DNA of 64,000 bases from Amphiura filiformis (lineage: Eukaryota > Echinodermata > Ophiuroidea > Amphilepidida > Amphiuridae). Below the pieces are notes generated by a model. That model saw only the letters and a program-made list of their open reading frames with translations, did no database searches and was not told the DNA's origin. The stretch is taken from NCBI RefSeq assembly GCF_039555335.1, contig NC_092644.1, positions 52,231,365 through 52,295,364 on the forward strand. Direction: 5' to 3'. Positions 1 to 12,002 of this stretch are shown in pieces. The translations under genes and the position numbers were made by a program. Position 1 is the stretch's first letter, and every line of letters starts with the position of its first letter.

Positions 1-228
1 GGGAATAGTAAAATTAAGAAATTTAGATTTTACTTTCAGTGTGTTTAAGCAGGATTAAATGGGAGTTAGTGATACACATGGGTTTGTAGTATTACATCTA
101 GATGTGTGGGTGGGTGTGGAGGTAGGTGGTTCTAATCACAAAAAGGTGTTTTGATTATGGCTGGTTCCAATAAACTTACGGGATATTTCGTAATACGGGC
201 GTCCTTAATTTACGATAATGTTTTACAG

Positions 229-1436
229 TGTGACACTTCCCCCCAATAGAGTCGCATTTGCCATACACTTTGGATGTAAAATTGTTCATAATTGAGCTTC
301 TTTACTTTTATTGTTCTCGGACGTTTTAAACACATGGCGTTGCTGTAATCTCAAAGGCCCGCCTTTTTGCGTGGTTTGGCAGTGTCTCTTGTGATGTGCC
401 CTGAGTAATTTAATTTAATTATTTAACTTTGTTTACAAGCTGAAAGTATTTCATGAGATGGGAAAGCCCCTTGTATGTGCAAGATGATGGTGTGGAAAGT
501 CATTATGGAATTCCCCAAAAATTATTGTAAACAAAGTCAGAGCTATGTTTGGAACTTGGAAATCACCAGTTCATTATTGCACCAGCAGGAAAACCCCCCA
601 GGAAGTGATGTAATGTGAAAGGTGAATGTGTATAATTAATATTGGGAAATCCCAAGATTGCAGCAATGTTGTGAAAATGTGATTGAAGTAATGGTTTATT
701 AATAGATGATGGGTTTTTGCATGAGTACTGATATAAAAAGCTGGAGGCTTGAATTTGGACTTTGCAGAATGCCATGGGAGATTGAGAAACTCCACATTTT
801 AACCAGTTTATGTAGCCAATAATTGAGCTATTTTAATACAGCAACGAAGGAGATAGCGAGCAAACAAATGTGCTCTACCTCATCAAAGGATTAAAGTTCT
901 TCTGTCGAATTGCTGGAGTTTGCTGAGTTTGTGAAGGCCACGCATCTGTCAAAAACAGCGGAGCTGTGTTAAAGAAACCTGTTCCCTGAAAAAAGAGTGA
1001 TTGGTGAAAGAAACAACCATTTTTGGAGAAAGCAGTGCAAAGAGATATATTGCGGAGAAAGCAGCGCAAGAGGATAAGAAATAGGAGCAAGCAGCATCAT
1101 TTTCGTGTGAGGATTTCATACGCAAGGACATTTATAAACGCAAGTGTACACTGGACTTCGCTGACAAGTGAATAAGGATATATTACATCAGTCGTCCAGA
1201 ACATTGCAAGAACTCTAGAATCACCAACAAGAAGACCGCTGGTTAAGTATCGATAGAATAAAACTGATTGTGTGATTTTATTGTAATATTGTTGTTATAT
1301 GTACCAAGCATACTTTGTTTTCAATTAAAGACTTAGATTTTGTTAGCTTAAAATCAAACAGTGTATTTGTGTTGTGCATTCGTGTGAGTTCGGGTAAAAG
1401 GTGATTTTGGCCTTGAGTCAAGTACGACTCGTAACA
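229..1436 (+). mobile_element. Possible solo LTR of a Gypsy-like retrotransposon
   Basis: The segment begins TGTGACACTTCC and ends CGACTCGTAACA, so it has the TG...CA ends of an LTR. It contains AATAAA near 1258 and an ATTAAA-like signal near 1325, followed by a T/G-rich stretch, as in an R-U5 region. No internal protein-coding region and no second LTR are in the window, so it would be a solo LTR about 1.2 kb long and old. I do not see a clear target-site duplication, so family and limits are tentative. Confidence 0.35.
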
Positions 1437-1609
1437 CTCTAATGTATTGCTTTTATGCTAATGCTGAGTTACGTAATCAAATACATGTATATGGTATCAT
1501 TTGCATATATGCTTTGAAAGGCAAAGGTACAGTCTTTAATTGATCATACGAAATTCCATCCAAATATTAAATATATGGGTCAAAAGTTTCATTACATACT
1601 GATTGACCC

Positions 1610-2290
1610 TCGTAGCTATAAAATAAGATTATCTACTGAAGATAGACGCCAAATATATCTATTTAGTATTTACTGACGATAGCTACAAAAGAAGCTTGCT
1701 ATCTACTGAAGATAGCTACCAAATAAACCCATTTACTGAAGATAGCTACAAACAAATCTAGTTGTAGTAATGATATTATATCACATACATTTGATGTCTG
1801 CTGAAGATAGTCTAACTTGCTGTCTAATGAAGATATCTTCTAAATAAACCCGCTGTCGACTAAAGATAGCAAAAAAAAAAAAAAAAGAATGCTATGAAGA
1901 TAGCTACAAATTAAACCTATTTACTGAATACTTAGTATAGCAACAAAAGATACAAAAGATATCTTCTAAATTAAACTGCTGTTGACTAAAGATACCTACA
2001 AATGAAGCCTGCTATGGATATAGCTACAAAATTAACCTATTTATTGAAGAAGGCTACTAAATAATGATGATAACTTATCTAAATCTACTAGATAGCTACA
2101 AAATAAACACATTTACTGCATATAGCAACAAATATAGCTGAAGATAGTCAAATAAATCTGATATCTACTAAAGATATCTTCTAAATTATCCTGCTGTTGA
2201 CTAAAGATAGCTAAAAAGAAGCTTGTTATCTACTGAAGATGGTCACCAATTATGCTGTCTAGTGAAGATAGCGACCACATAAACCTGTTA
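1610..2290. repeat. Hairpin minisatellite, block 1
   Basis: This is a degenerate tandem array with a unit of roughly 35-40 bp. The core is GCTATCTACTGAAGATAGC, in which GCTATCT and AGATAGC pair around an ACTGA loop, followed by an A-rich linker such as TACAAATAAACCTG. Units are diverged and some are partial. The same family recurs at 3690-4085, 7265-7292, 9964-10815 and 11085-11905. Confidence 0.8.
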
Positions 2291-3689
2291 TTAGGCATAT
2301 CACCTCAAAAATAATCGCAACAGAAACACGTTTTTAATGTTCCTACACTATTGAGCTTTATTATAGCATCAAAAATCAAAAACAGAATTGAAATCGGTCA
2401 ATGCATTGTGATGTAGTGTCAATTTAAAGATGCTCGTAGATGGAATGAAATCCTGCCACAAATGGCTGTAATGACAAAATTGGCACATTTCGAGATTTTG
2501 AAGGTTTATTTGGACGCTGGCTTGAAAAAGCAGCGTTAATTTAAATATCACATGTTAAATGCCTATCTTTCCTGACTTCGTTACAGTCCTAAATTAAAAA
2601 ATCCATCATGGAATAATTATAATAAATTAACCAAATATACTATTTTAGCAATTTCGGCCAATCTGCAGACAAATTAAATCTCAAAAAATGACTAAGTTCA
2701 GCTAATAAATATGCAAAATTGATGCCAATAGAAAACCGTACATGATATAAAGGTGCGGGTTTTTTTGCACACATATGTATACAAAGTTCTTTCAATTGAT
2801 AACAAAAAATACACAAAAAGTAATTAATTATGCAAATTAGGTAATTACAGCTAATTATGTATTTATGATATTATCATGCAAATTAGGCATGAGTAATTTT
2901 GGTTTTTTTTTCAATATTTAATGAAGCGTCTGTTCATTCATCATAATTTTTTTAAGTATGATCCTGTTATGAGGTTGAATAAATGAACTGCAGTTAAGTA
3001 TTTAAAAACAATACAAAAAAATAAAAAGTTTGACATTTTGTGGGTGTCTGGAATATAATTTTCATTTTTACTGTAAACATGGTATGTGTCACCATTACTC
3101 AAAGCCAAGTCCGAAAAGTAAAAAGAAAAATTCAGTTGCAATGAGACTTTAAATTAACATTTTGTCATCTAGATTAACATGGGAGGACAATCGGTAAAAG
3201 GAACAGCTATTCTACTGTACCGCGTATACAAAAATAGTATGGCCTTGGACACACACAATGGCTTAGAGCTATTGTGGTTTGGAAAATTACTCCCTAAAAA
3301 TATCATTGATTAATGTTTTGCTTCAACTAGTTTTAGGCAAGTGCTTCATTCGTTGTCGACGGAAATAATTTACACGCTAAGAAAGATTAGTATTTCAGCT
3401 AAATGGTGGTATTTACTGATTTATGAGCGATCTTCAAAAATCCATAAAAAACAGGCAGTAGCTCTTAAACAAAACAATTTTTAATTTTTGAGGACCCGAT
3501 GTTAGCCTCGGAAAGGCTTCACACACCATAATTAAAAATTTAAACAATTTGGATAAATGAAGCATATGAGGAAATTCATTGATCGACATGGATGTATTCT
3601 AAAATTGGCCAAATTTGAAGCACGCCCTTTTCAATTCACTGTTATGCTTGCATGCACAATGTAGCAGAATTAGTGTGCAGCCACTGTGA
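2291..3689. other. No gene recognised
   Basis: AT-rich spacer between two minisatellite blocks. Only short uninformative ORFs occur. I see no protein motif, RNA gene or clear transposon ends here. Confidence 0.5.
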
Positions 3690-4085
3690 CATACCTACTG
3701 TTATCTACTGAAATACCTATCACTTACATCTGATGTCTACTCCACTAAAGATAAAAATGAACCAAAATTCCTGCCAAATTATACGATCAGTTTGTGAAGA
3801 ATGAACATGTCTGTAAAATGACCTCAAACTATTGAAGATAGCTATCACAGAATCCAGAGGTCTATTGAGATTTGTAGATGAATTTGAACATGAGATGAAT
3901 TTAGCTACCAAAGAAACCGGCTATCTACTGATCTACTGAAGATAGCTATCACACAAATCTGCTATCTACTGAAGATAGCTACCACAGAAACCTGCTATCT
4001 ACTAAAGATAGCTGAAACCTGCTATCTACTGAAGATAGTTCAAACATAAATTGGTTGAGATAGCTACTACAAAAATCTGCTCTTT
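3690..4085. repeat. Hairpin minisatellite, block 2
   Basis: Further diverged units of the ACTGAAGATAGC family, clearest at 3925-4040, where several near-perfect copies of CTATCTACTGAAGATAGC follow each other. Confidence 0.75.
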
Positions 4086-4186
4086 CAGTCAGTGTTATTT
4101 TGTATGCAGGCAGCCTGTTTTTGAAGTTGGCAGAAAACGAGACTCATAAAATGTTTAAATTGCGCATAAGAAAAAAAAATATATCG

Positions 4187-5090
4187 GACTAGACTGGTTC
4201 TACTTTGGAAAAATCACGTTCCAACCGGCAAGTTTGCGTAAAAGTTGGCAACCAGCTTATTTTTGTTAATTTGGGTATGATGAACTCGAATATGTTGTCT
4301 GCCAAGCAGTATTTTAAGACAGTGCTCCTCAAAAAGACCGACAAATGATTCCATAGGATCGGATAGGGGGCAAAAACTAATTTGATTCCAATAACACTTT
4401 CAAATATGTCAAATTATGCGTCTGGCCCTACGGATCCCAGAAATGTAATGTTTTTGCGTGTACGACCTATAGTTAAGTAGCTATGGGGCAGAAAAGGTCT
4501 AAGGTCGATTTGATTGTTGTGTAGCTTTGTGTATGGGTCAAAAGTCAAAGTTGCTCCAATTTCCGTAAAAGTTGAGGCAAATTGTTCGCCTAGCTTAGAG
4601 GTTTCAGAAAAAGAATAGTTTTCACTATATGTGATGTCTAGATAGCATTTTACACAGCAAATAGTTAAAACATGTAGGATTCCATAGGATTCAATGGCAT
4701 TTGTATTTATTTATTTACCACCTATCTTCTGACCTTCACAATCACATCGATGAAAAAAAGGAGTGAAAATTTAAATTTTTCACCCATTTATAAAATGCAA
4801 ATTGACCTTGGACCTAATACATTTTGTTACATTTTTGTTATCCTTAAGCCCAGATGAATAATTTTACATGCTTTTTTTTTTTTTAATTTGCCCCCTGTAT
4901 GATGTAAGGGTGTTTTTTTTCTTTGGGGGGTCTTTTTTAGTGTCATACAGTTCAAATACAGCTTAGCAGACAAAGGTTTTTTAATTCAGCATCCCCAAAT
5001 AATAATTGGGTTGTCAGCTATTACGCGAATTTGCCGCTTGATGGATAAATAAGCACATGATTAGTTCTAAAATAGAACCAGTCTAGACTA
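4187..5090. mobile_element. Non-autonomous DNA transposon with about 22-bp TIRs
   Basis: The left end reads GACTAGACTGGTTCTACTTT. The right end, on the other strand, reads AGTCTAGACTGGTTCTATTT. These are imperfect terminal inverted repeats about 900 bp apart. There is no transposase ORF between them. A short stretch near 12405-12490 resembles the interior around 4540-4620. The superfamily is not assigned. Confidence 0.55.
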
Positions 5091-5280
5091 CTACTTTTAT
5101 TGATGAAATTTACCGTCCAAACATGATAAAATCACCTTTAACATTTAAGAACCCATTAACGTCATGATATATGTGAACGACAGAAATATTTTTTCTTTCA
5201 ACCAATTTGATTGATATTCGGAGAAGTAAACATTACGCTTTTTTGGAAGCGGCTTTATAGCCAAATTAAAAATTCGAGTG

Positions 5281-5590
5281 AATGCATGCCCCCCGGGGGG
5301 GGGGGCACCCAACTTAAATTTTGATAGGGGTGTGAGGCGAAATTTGAGCCAAATTATTGCCAAATTGAGCCAAATTATAGGCTTTGGAGCTAAAAATAAA
5401 TTCAAATGTTTCCAAATTCGAGCTCAAGAGCTCAATTTTCAGAGTTTGAGGCTCAATAAACTGGAGCATGATGCAAATGATCTGAGGGTCTTGAAGAACT
5501 CAGTGCCGGAGAGCCTGAAAAAGGGACCCTGGACCGCCGCTCATACCCGTACCATCTTTACATGTGAGTGCCCCCGGGAATGCATGCATA
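5281..5590. mobile_element. G-rich-ended MITE
   Basis: It begins AATGCATGCCCCCCGGGGG and ends with CCCCCGGGAATGCATGC, giving inverted termini made of an ATGCATGC box plus a C/G homopolymer run. The open frame across it is not conserved-looking and reads straight through the repeat ends, so I do not call a gene. Other elements with C/G-run ends occur at 8189, 31024, 37219 and 46992. Confidence 0.5.
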
Positions 5591-5639
5591 CCAATTTCAA
5601 TTTAAAGCCGCTATTTATGCATGAGTGCAGTAATTACAT

Positions 5640-6089
5640 TTGACGTTACCATGATTTTTACGCATTTTATTTAATTGGCAGTAGTAAAATTGCTGGTTCG
5701 TTAGTATTTATAAACCAGTAAAATATTATTGTTTCGCATTTATCATGTTTATTGAATTAGGCTTAAGTCATGCGATCTGAGCTAGAGTCAATCTCTGAAG
5801 ATATAACACACGATCAGTGCCAGTCGTCCTTGTATGATCAAATCCCATTAAACAGAACCATATTAGCTGAAACATTTCTAATTTGTAACCCGGGCAACGC
5901 GACGAGGCTGAGAACAATGTTTTATTTAAAGAGAAGAAATAATAACACTCGTAGGTATCGGCTGAAGTTCTCTTTACAATACTAACCAAATGGATGTTCT
6001 TCACTTGTGAAATTCATCAAATTGTCGAATCAAACTCTCATGAAAATACGGTCGTTATAATCTATATCTAAATATATATAAATGATAAC
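5640..6089 (+). promoter_or_regulatory. Upstream region of the GPCR gene
   Basis: AT-rich 5' flank of the intronless receptor. TATATCTAAATATATATAAA at about 6061-6080 lies only 10-30 bp before the ATG at 6090. It may be a TATA-like element or simply part of an AT-rich leader. No other site is recognisable by eye. Confidence 0.25.
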
Positions 6090-7247
6090 ATGTCAGAAGA
6101 TCAGGAAGCGACAATCTCAACACAAATATCAGCATGGGCCGACGACTATCCTATCAATACCTACTACTTGGTTGTCATTTATACCGCCTGCATTTGTGGA
6201 TTATTCGGGAACACACTGGTAATAGGCAGCGTCTTGGTGCATAAAAAGTTACGAGTTTTAAGCAATATTGTTATCGTGAATCTTGCAGTAGCCGATTTCT
6301 GCGTAATTGCAGTCGTTGATATCTTCACTCTTGGTATTCATACCAAGGGTGCGTTCTTTTCGGGAAAACCAATTGTATGTGAATTTCTCGGCGTGATCTG
6401 CATCACATCATGTGCTTGTTCCTTGTGGAGCATCGCAGCTATTGCTCTCAATCGATACATTTGCATTTGTCATAGGTTACTTTATCTGCGACTTTTCACC
6501 AAGAAAACAATGCCCAGCATGATTATTTTGCTTTGGGTGATTTCTTTCTTCATCGATTTCCCCAATTTGATTGGTTGGGGTCGTCACGGATTTGATCAAA
6601 GACTTCTGTATTGCACCTATGACTTAACAGCCAACTTTGGTTACTCCGTTTACCTAGGCGTATTTCTGGTAACCATACCCTTTATTATCATAACATTTTC
6701 GTATATAAGTATCCTCAAGTTTTCTCAAGCTGCGAAGAAGAAATTGAGAAAGCATCAGAAGCAACAGGGTGCGGTTATGGGCCATCATGCAATTCGCACA
6801 ACTGATCTTCGCTTGCTGAAATCAGTCCTTATTATCTGGATTACATACACGCTGCTTTGGTTGCCTTACTTGATATTAATCTTGTTTGATCAAGGAGGGT
6901 ATTGGGGGCGTACAGTGTATGTTTTTGTTAACGCGTTAGCCCATGCAAGTTCAAGTACAAACAGTCTGATTTATCCGGCAACCAATAAGAACTTTCGTGA
7001 AGCTTATATTTATCAACTAAAATTATTGTTTTGTTGGTGGAGACAAAAATATCGCAGGAATAAGATAGTCGGGATTAGCAGCGATCACAAATCCGATATT
7101 TCAGAGAAAGACATCAACATTTCTGGTATGACAAATTCTGTTGAAGAAAATAATAAGAAAGAAGCTAAACCAAAATCAATTTATCTGTCGAATGTTAGTG
7201 TGTTGGGTGGAAATAGTGGAAGCAGATCTGGAACAATACCAGACTAA
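6090..7247 (+). CDS. Intronless melatonin-receptor-like class A GPCR
   Basis: The 385-residue product is a seven-helix rhodopsin-family receptor of the plasma membrane. Visible marks are GN41 in TM1, NLAVAD69 in TM2, Cys97 and Cys175 for the TM3-ECL2 disulfide, N121-R122-Y123 at the base of TM3, W149 in TM4, P197 in TM5, WLP259 in TM6 and N291-S-L-I-Y295 in TM7. The NRY in place of DRY, the following ICICHRLLY, and FPNL after TM4 resemble melatonin receptors. The helix 7 motif is NSxxY, not NPxxY. A basic tail (KLLFCWWRQKYRRNK) is followed by a Ser/Lys-rich C-terminus. The coding region is a single exon with no decay. The nearest neighbours are minisatellite repeats. Ligand is unknown; it may belong to an echinoderm-type orphan expansion. 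Family call is firm; the melatonin-like subclass is inference. Confidence 0.9.
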   Translation: MSEDQEATISTQISAWADDYPINTYYLVVIYTACICGLFGNTLVIGSVLVHKKLRVLSNIVIVNLAVADFCVIAVVDIFTLGIHTKGAFFSGKPIVCEFLGVICITSCACSLWSIAAIALNRYICICHRLLYLRLFTKKTMPSMIILLWVISFFIDFPNLIGWGRHGFDQRLLYCTYDLTANFGYSVYLGVFLVTIPFIIITFSYISILKFSQAAKKKLRKHQKQQGAVMGHHAIRTTDLRLLKSVLIIWITYTLLWLPYLILILFDQGGYWGRTVYVFVNALAHASSSTNSLIYPATNKNFREAYIYQLKLLFCWWRQKYRRNKIVGISSDHKSDISEKDINISGMTNSVEENNKKEAKPKSIYLSNVSVLGGNSGSRSGTIPD

Positions 7248-7264
7248 GTGGAAAAGACTCTTAT

Positions 7265-7292
7265 TTGTGTTGTCTACTGAAGATAGCAACAC
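7265..7292. repeat. Isolated minisatellite unit behind the GPCR
   Basis: GTCTACTGAAGATAGC lies about 20 bp after the receptor stop codon. It is a single unit of the hairpin minisatellite family and would be within the 3' UTR. Confidence 0.6.
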
Positions 7293-8188
7293 AAGCGGTA
7301 ATTTAAAAAAAATCTCATAACTGGGATAATTTGGTTTTCTGTGTAAGTATAAAGCTCGTTAAAATCCTTAGTAGTTGTCATCATTGGTAAAGTAAATTTA
7401 CAGCGACATTGACATAGAGAAATTGTTCACAATGTTCGAAGGTAAATTATTTGACTTGAAACGACCCGTATCTAGAATGTTTTCTAAACTAGCGAGGCAA
7501 ATGGTTTTCCTCGTGGTGAGACTACGGGCTAGAAATTGCCGATAGACTAGGTGTATTCCCAAAAAGCTCCAAAACGATAAGGAATTCGTATAAGAACCGT
7601 GTTTCCTTTCAAGGGGCTATGGGCTGACATAATACTTTTGGGTGATATGAGGGAAACCTTAGAAGTAATACCCTGGTTTTTGTTTATTGTATATAGAAAC
7701 AATATAAAGCTAAGTGAATGAAGCAAGGGATGCAACAGGCGGCGGCCAAGGGCCAAGATATTTTAAATTTTGACAATCGCCTTTTCTTCATAACGCAAAT
7801 CAAATGCAAATGTCAAATAATTCTAAATTATGTTACCAATAACATTGTAAATCTGACTTAGGCGGTAAAGGTAAATAAGCAGGTGCCTTTTGAGTGAGAA
7901 CTGATACTGTACCACTGGTCTATGTAAAGTGGCTCTCAAGAAGTGTGGATATTTAAACACCGTAGAATTATGTGACCTGCTTATGTGGCACTGAACCAGA
8001 AACCATGGAGCATTTATTGAGATATTTCTGTTGGAGCAAAGTTGAGGTCCTTACAGAGACCAATGGTAAGGGTTGTGTCTAGCTCTGGCTAAAACACAGT
8101 ATCTACGTGTGGACACGATAAGAAGACCGTTAAATATGTTAGAGTTGAAGAAAATTGCCTTCAAAGGGCGTGTGATGTGTGTATATAG
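7293..8188. other. No gene recognised
   Basis: Spacer behind the GPCR gene. Short ORFs on the minus strand have no recognisable features. Confidence 0.45.
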
Positions 8189-8531
8189 CCGGGGGGGTCA
8201 CTCCCATTGTGGCCTGTACACCATCCGCGATAATGAAAACGCGTAAAAAGGGTAGTTTTTCGTGGGTAGGCACGATACGCGCGTATCGTGTTTAGGGTGT
8301 CAAAAAACATGAAAAATTGGAAAAAAGGGTAGCAAAATTGCAATTGCTAATACGCGGAAATGAAATTTAGAGTATGAAATTTGATGCAAGGAATGAAATC
8401 CCTGTTTAGCGTGTTAAATCAGGCGCTTAGGGTATCTTTTTAACCAAGGATTAAATCCTTGTTTAGGGTGCTTTTCAAAAGTTGATTATCGCGGATGGTG
8501 TACAGGCCACAATGGGAGTGAACCCCCCGGG
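8189..8531. mobile_element. MITE with G-run TIRs and 8-bp target duplication
   Basis: The left end CCGGGGGGGTCACTCCC and the right end GGGAGTGAACCCCCCGGG are inverted, and the inversion continues inward through CATTGTGGCCTGTACACCAT and CCGCGATAAT (about 45 bp). GTATATAG flanks both sides (8181-8188 and 8532-8539), an 8-bp target duplication. Length is 343 bp with no coding potential. A decayed copy lies at 31024-31284. An 8-bp duplication fits hAT-like elements, but the superfamily is not proven. Confidence 0.8.
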
Positions 8532-8539
8532 GTATATAG

Positions 8540-9084
8540 TAAGTAATTACTTTCAATAAAACCTATGATGATAGAACTTCTCAGCTATAATATTGTACGT
8601 ATATTGTGATACTTCCAATACCATCTTGACGACAGATCTGTTATTTGTTCTCGTCAGATTTGTCCGACTCTGATATTTGTATTAGGTGTAGCTGCAATAT
8701 TATTGCATATTTTGCTTGCTAAGTGCCAAGATCTTTCTATAAATCGTTATTGTTATGTTATCTCAATCTTTTGCGGTAGTGATGTTTCTTTCACATAAAA
8801 CCTCGAACAAATAAAGTGAAACGAAATATTTGCGTAAAGAGCAAAACAGCTTCTTATTGTAAGAGAAGAATTGTTCTATCTGACACTGTCACAATAAACA
8901 TGATAAATGTGTGAATTGGTAACTATGGTAAATCTGTATCAAAAAACTTGTATCTCCTTTGATACGTAAATATATACGTAATATATATATAGCCTCCTAC
9001 ATGGATCGTTTGATTAAAAATAAAGAAAATTAATAAAACTCACATCAAGTAAGCTCTGTTTGGAAGTAGAGAAATTTTGCACAA
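8540..9084. other. No gene recognised
   Basis: AT-rich spacer with a TATATATATA run near 8980. Nothing else recognised. Confidence 0.4.
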
Positions 9085-9255
9085 TACCTTAAATTTTTTC
9101 AATATCTCTTGAAGGAATGCATAGCAACGTTTGTACAGTATTTTTGTGGGATCTGAGAGCACATCAGACACACCAAATTGCATTCTGAATACGAGGAATG
9201 TTCTTCTAATATCAAATAATTTTGATTTTTGAAATTCGCGATATAATGCAAATGT
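9085..9255 (-). repeat. Dispersed repeat, partner of 62040-62175
   Basis: The stretch containing GAGAGCACATCAGACACACC and CGAGGAATGTTCTTC is the diverged reverse complement of 62040-62175. In the other copy it directly abuts a large foldback structure, so this is probably an end of the same element. Confidence 0.6.
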
Positions 9256-9750
9256 AAAAGTGGCTCAAAGCCACTGCATGGAATCTGTACTCAAATGTGA
9301 ATATCTCTTATTTTTAATTACGCATCAATTGTCTTCCATTTATAATTTTTACTTACATTTCTTTCCTTTTCAGTCAAGGTACACTACCCCCATTCACAAA
9401 AGAGTGCTCGCGATCCACATTTGGGTCGTGGCCCACAGTTTGTGAAGCCCTGAAATCTGAATTATAGGCCCAATATGGTACGACATGCAGATTGCCGCAG
9501 CGGCAAGCGCATGAAAGTATGACTAAATATCGTCAGCAAAAAAGCAAACTAAAACAGTACCAACTGACCAGCAGGGAAACTTTGAATGGATCTTAAAAAG
9601 ATTCAAGTAGTGTACATAACCAAGGAAAGTAAATGTTAAAAACTGTTTAATATGTACAACAACATCCACAATTGAGGGTTAAAAAGACAAAACAACCGAC
9701 GTTTCGGGAGCATAAAAACATCCCTTTTACAAGGTAAAAACAATAAATAG

Positions 9751-9961
9751 CGTCAGCCTGCTACGCTAAATGCCCAAGTCATTTTTACATGTTTCTCACT
9801 TGCAATTTTGATTTTCTGAGAAATAGACCCATAATTCATCAAATTTCCAGCCGTGTTTTTCATTAACTTGTGGAATACATCTCTTTCGATGTATTCCACA
9901 AGTTATTGAAGAATGCGGCTGGAAATTTGATGAATTAGGCATTTAGCGTAGCAGGCTGACG
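9751..9961. mobile_element. Foldback MITE
   Basis: CGTCAGCCTGCTACGCTAAA at the left is matched by the inverted TTTAGCGTAGCAGGCTGACG at the right. Inside is a second nested inverted pair (TCATCAAATTTCCAGCCG and CGGCTGGAAATTTGATGA) and a central hairpin around ACTTGTGGAATACAT. It abuts minisatellite block 3. Confidence 0.75.
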
Positions 9962-9963
9962 AT

Positions 9964-10815
9964 ATGTTGTTTACTAAAGACAGCTACGGTACATAAGCTG
10001 ATATCTACCGATGATAGCCAAATAAGCCTGCTTATCTACTGAAGATAGCTATCACATAATCCTGCTATCGCTATCTTCTGAAAATAGCTACTACCTGCTA
10101 CGGTATTTATACTGATGATAACTATCATCTCCTGTATATTGAAGAAACCCAATAAAATTGCTGTCCATGTCCACTGAAGATGGCTGCAAAATAAACCTGC
10201 TGTCAACGAAAGATAGCTACAAAATAAGACATCTACTGTAGCTACAAAATAAGACAATCTACTGAAGATAGACACTAAATATATCGAACTAGTATTTACA
10301 AACGACAGCTACAAAAGAAACCTGATAGCTACCAAATTTACTAGTGATGATATTATATCACAAATGTGATTTGATGTCTACTGAAGATGTCTTCTTAATA
10401 AACCTGCCGTCTACTGAAAATAAACCTGTCTGGTGAAGATATCTTCTAAATAAACCCGATATTGATTAAAGATATCAAAAAAAGAAGCCTGCTATAATGA
10501 TAGCTACAACAAAGTAACCAAATTCACTGAATATATCAACAAAATACAGCTGAAGATAGTTAAATAAGCCTGCGATCTAAAGATATTTTCTAAATTAACC
10601 TGCTGTTGACTAAAGATAGCTACAAATAAAGCCTGCTATGAATATAGCTACAAAATAAACCTATTTATTGAAGAAGGCTACCAAATAATGCTGATAACTT
10701 ATCTAAATCTACTAAAGGTATCTTCTAAATTAACCTGCTGTTGATTAAAGATAGCTACAAAAGCTTGCCATCTACTGAAGAAAGCTACAAAATAAGACCT
10801 ATTTACTGCTTCTGC
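9964..10815. repeat. Hairpin minisatellite, block 3
   Basis: Degenerate tandem copies of the CTACTGAAGATAGC unit with A-rich linkers; some units have drifted strongly. Confidence 0.8.
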
Positions 10816-11085
10816 TTTGATACTCCTCAACGCTACATTTGTAACCAGACGAGGAGAACTCTGGAACCTAGAGTTAATGAGTGTATTTTTGAAGTACAGT
10901 CAACAGTACCAGGATGATCCCCTGCTCTTTTCGAATAGCCTGTGACGTTCTTTAACGTGCACACTACATTAATGTGAGAAAATATGCATGTACACGGGAC
11001 CGACAGCTTAAAGTGCCCTCCGAAGCACTAAGCAAGTAGAGTGAAGTGTCTTGCTCAAGGACACAATGAGCCAGCCAAGCTCGGG
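10815..11085. repeat. Dispersed-repeat-like segment
   Basis: Contains CACACTACATTAATGTGAG, ACACGGGACC and GTGTCTTGCTCAAGGACACA. This combination recalls a dispersed repeat I know from echinoderm and lancelet genomes. It separates two minisatellite blocks. No coding region is seen. Identification is from memory and weak. Confidence 0.3.
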
Positions 11086-11905
11086 CGGACTGAAGAAGGC
11101 TTCCAAATAAGCATGCTATCTACTGAAGATAGCGACCACATAAATCTGCTATCTACTAAAGATGTCTATCACATACATCCGTCTACTGACGATGGTCAAA
11201 TCTGCTGTCTACTGAAGAGATCTACAAAATAAGACCTATTTATTGAAGATAGCGACCACATAAACCTGTCTACTGAAGATATCTATCACATACATCTGAT
11301 GTCTACTAAAGACGGCCAAATAAACCTGTTGTCTACTGAAGATAGCTAGAAAAGAAGAAGCTAGCTATCTACTGAAGAGAGCTACAAAATAAACCTATTT
11401 ACTGAAGAGAGCTACAAAATAAACCTATTCACTGAAGATGGCTACCAAATATGCACGCTGTCTACTGAAGATAGCGACCACATAAACCTGCTATCTACTG
11501 AAGATACCTATCACATACATCTAAATGTCTACTAAAGACGGCCAAATAAACCCGTTGTCTACTGAAGATAGCTAGAAAAGATGCTAGATATCTACTGAAG
11601 AGAGCTACAAAATAAACCTATTCACTGAAGATGGCTACCAAATAAGCACGCTGTCTACTGAAGATAGCTACCACATAAACCTGCTATCTACTGAAGATAC
11701 TTATCACACACATCTGATGTCAACTAAAGATGGCCAAATAAACCTGTTGCCTACTGAAGATAGCTTCAAATTGACTGAAGATAGCTACCAAATAAGCTTG
11801 TTATCTACTCAAAATAGTTACAAAATAAACCTATTTATTGAAGATTCTACAAAACTAACTATACATGTACTGAAGATACTGCTACAAATACACCATTTTA
11901 ATGAT
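11085..11905. repeat. Hairpin minisatellite, block 4
   Basis: The best preserved block. A higher-order pattern of about 190 bp recurs, including GAAGATAGCGACCACATAAA and GTCTACTGAAGATAGCTAGA. The short ORFs here are by-products of the repeat. Confidence 0.85.
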
Positions 11906-12002
11906 AATAGCTATAAAATGGCTCTGTTACCAGTCTTTCTGTTGAGAGTCCCATGATGGGGCTCTCAACAAAAGAACAACCCAAAAGCTCATCACCTGTG
12001 AA

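Noticed and set aside
5278-5643. Plus-strand ORF of 121 codons
   Set aside because: It spans both ends of a G-rich MITE and has no recognisable domain.
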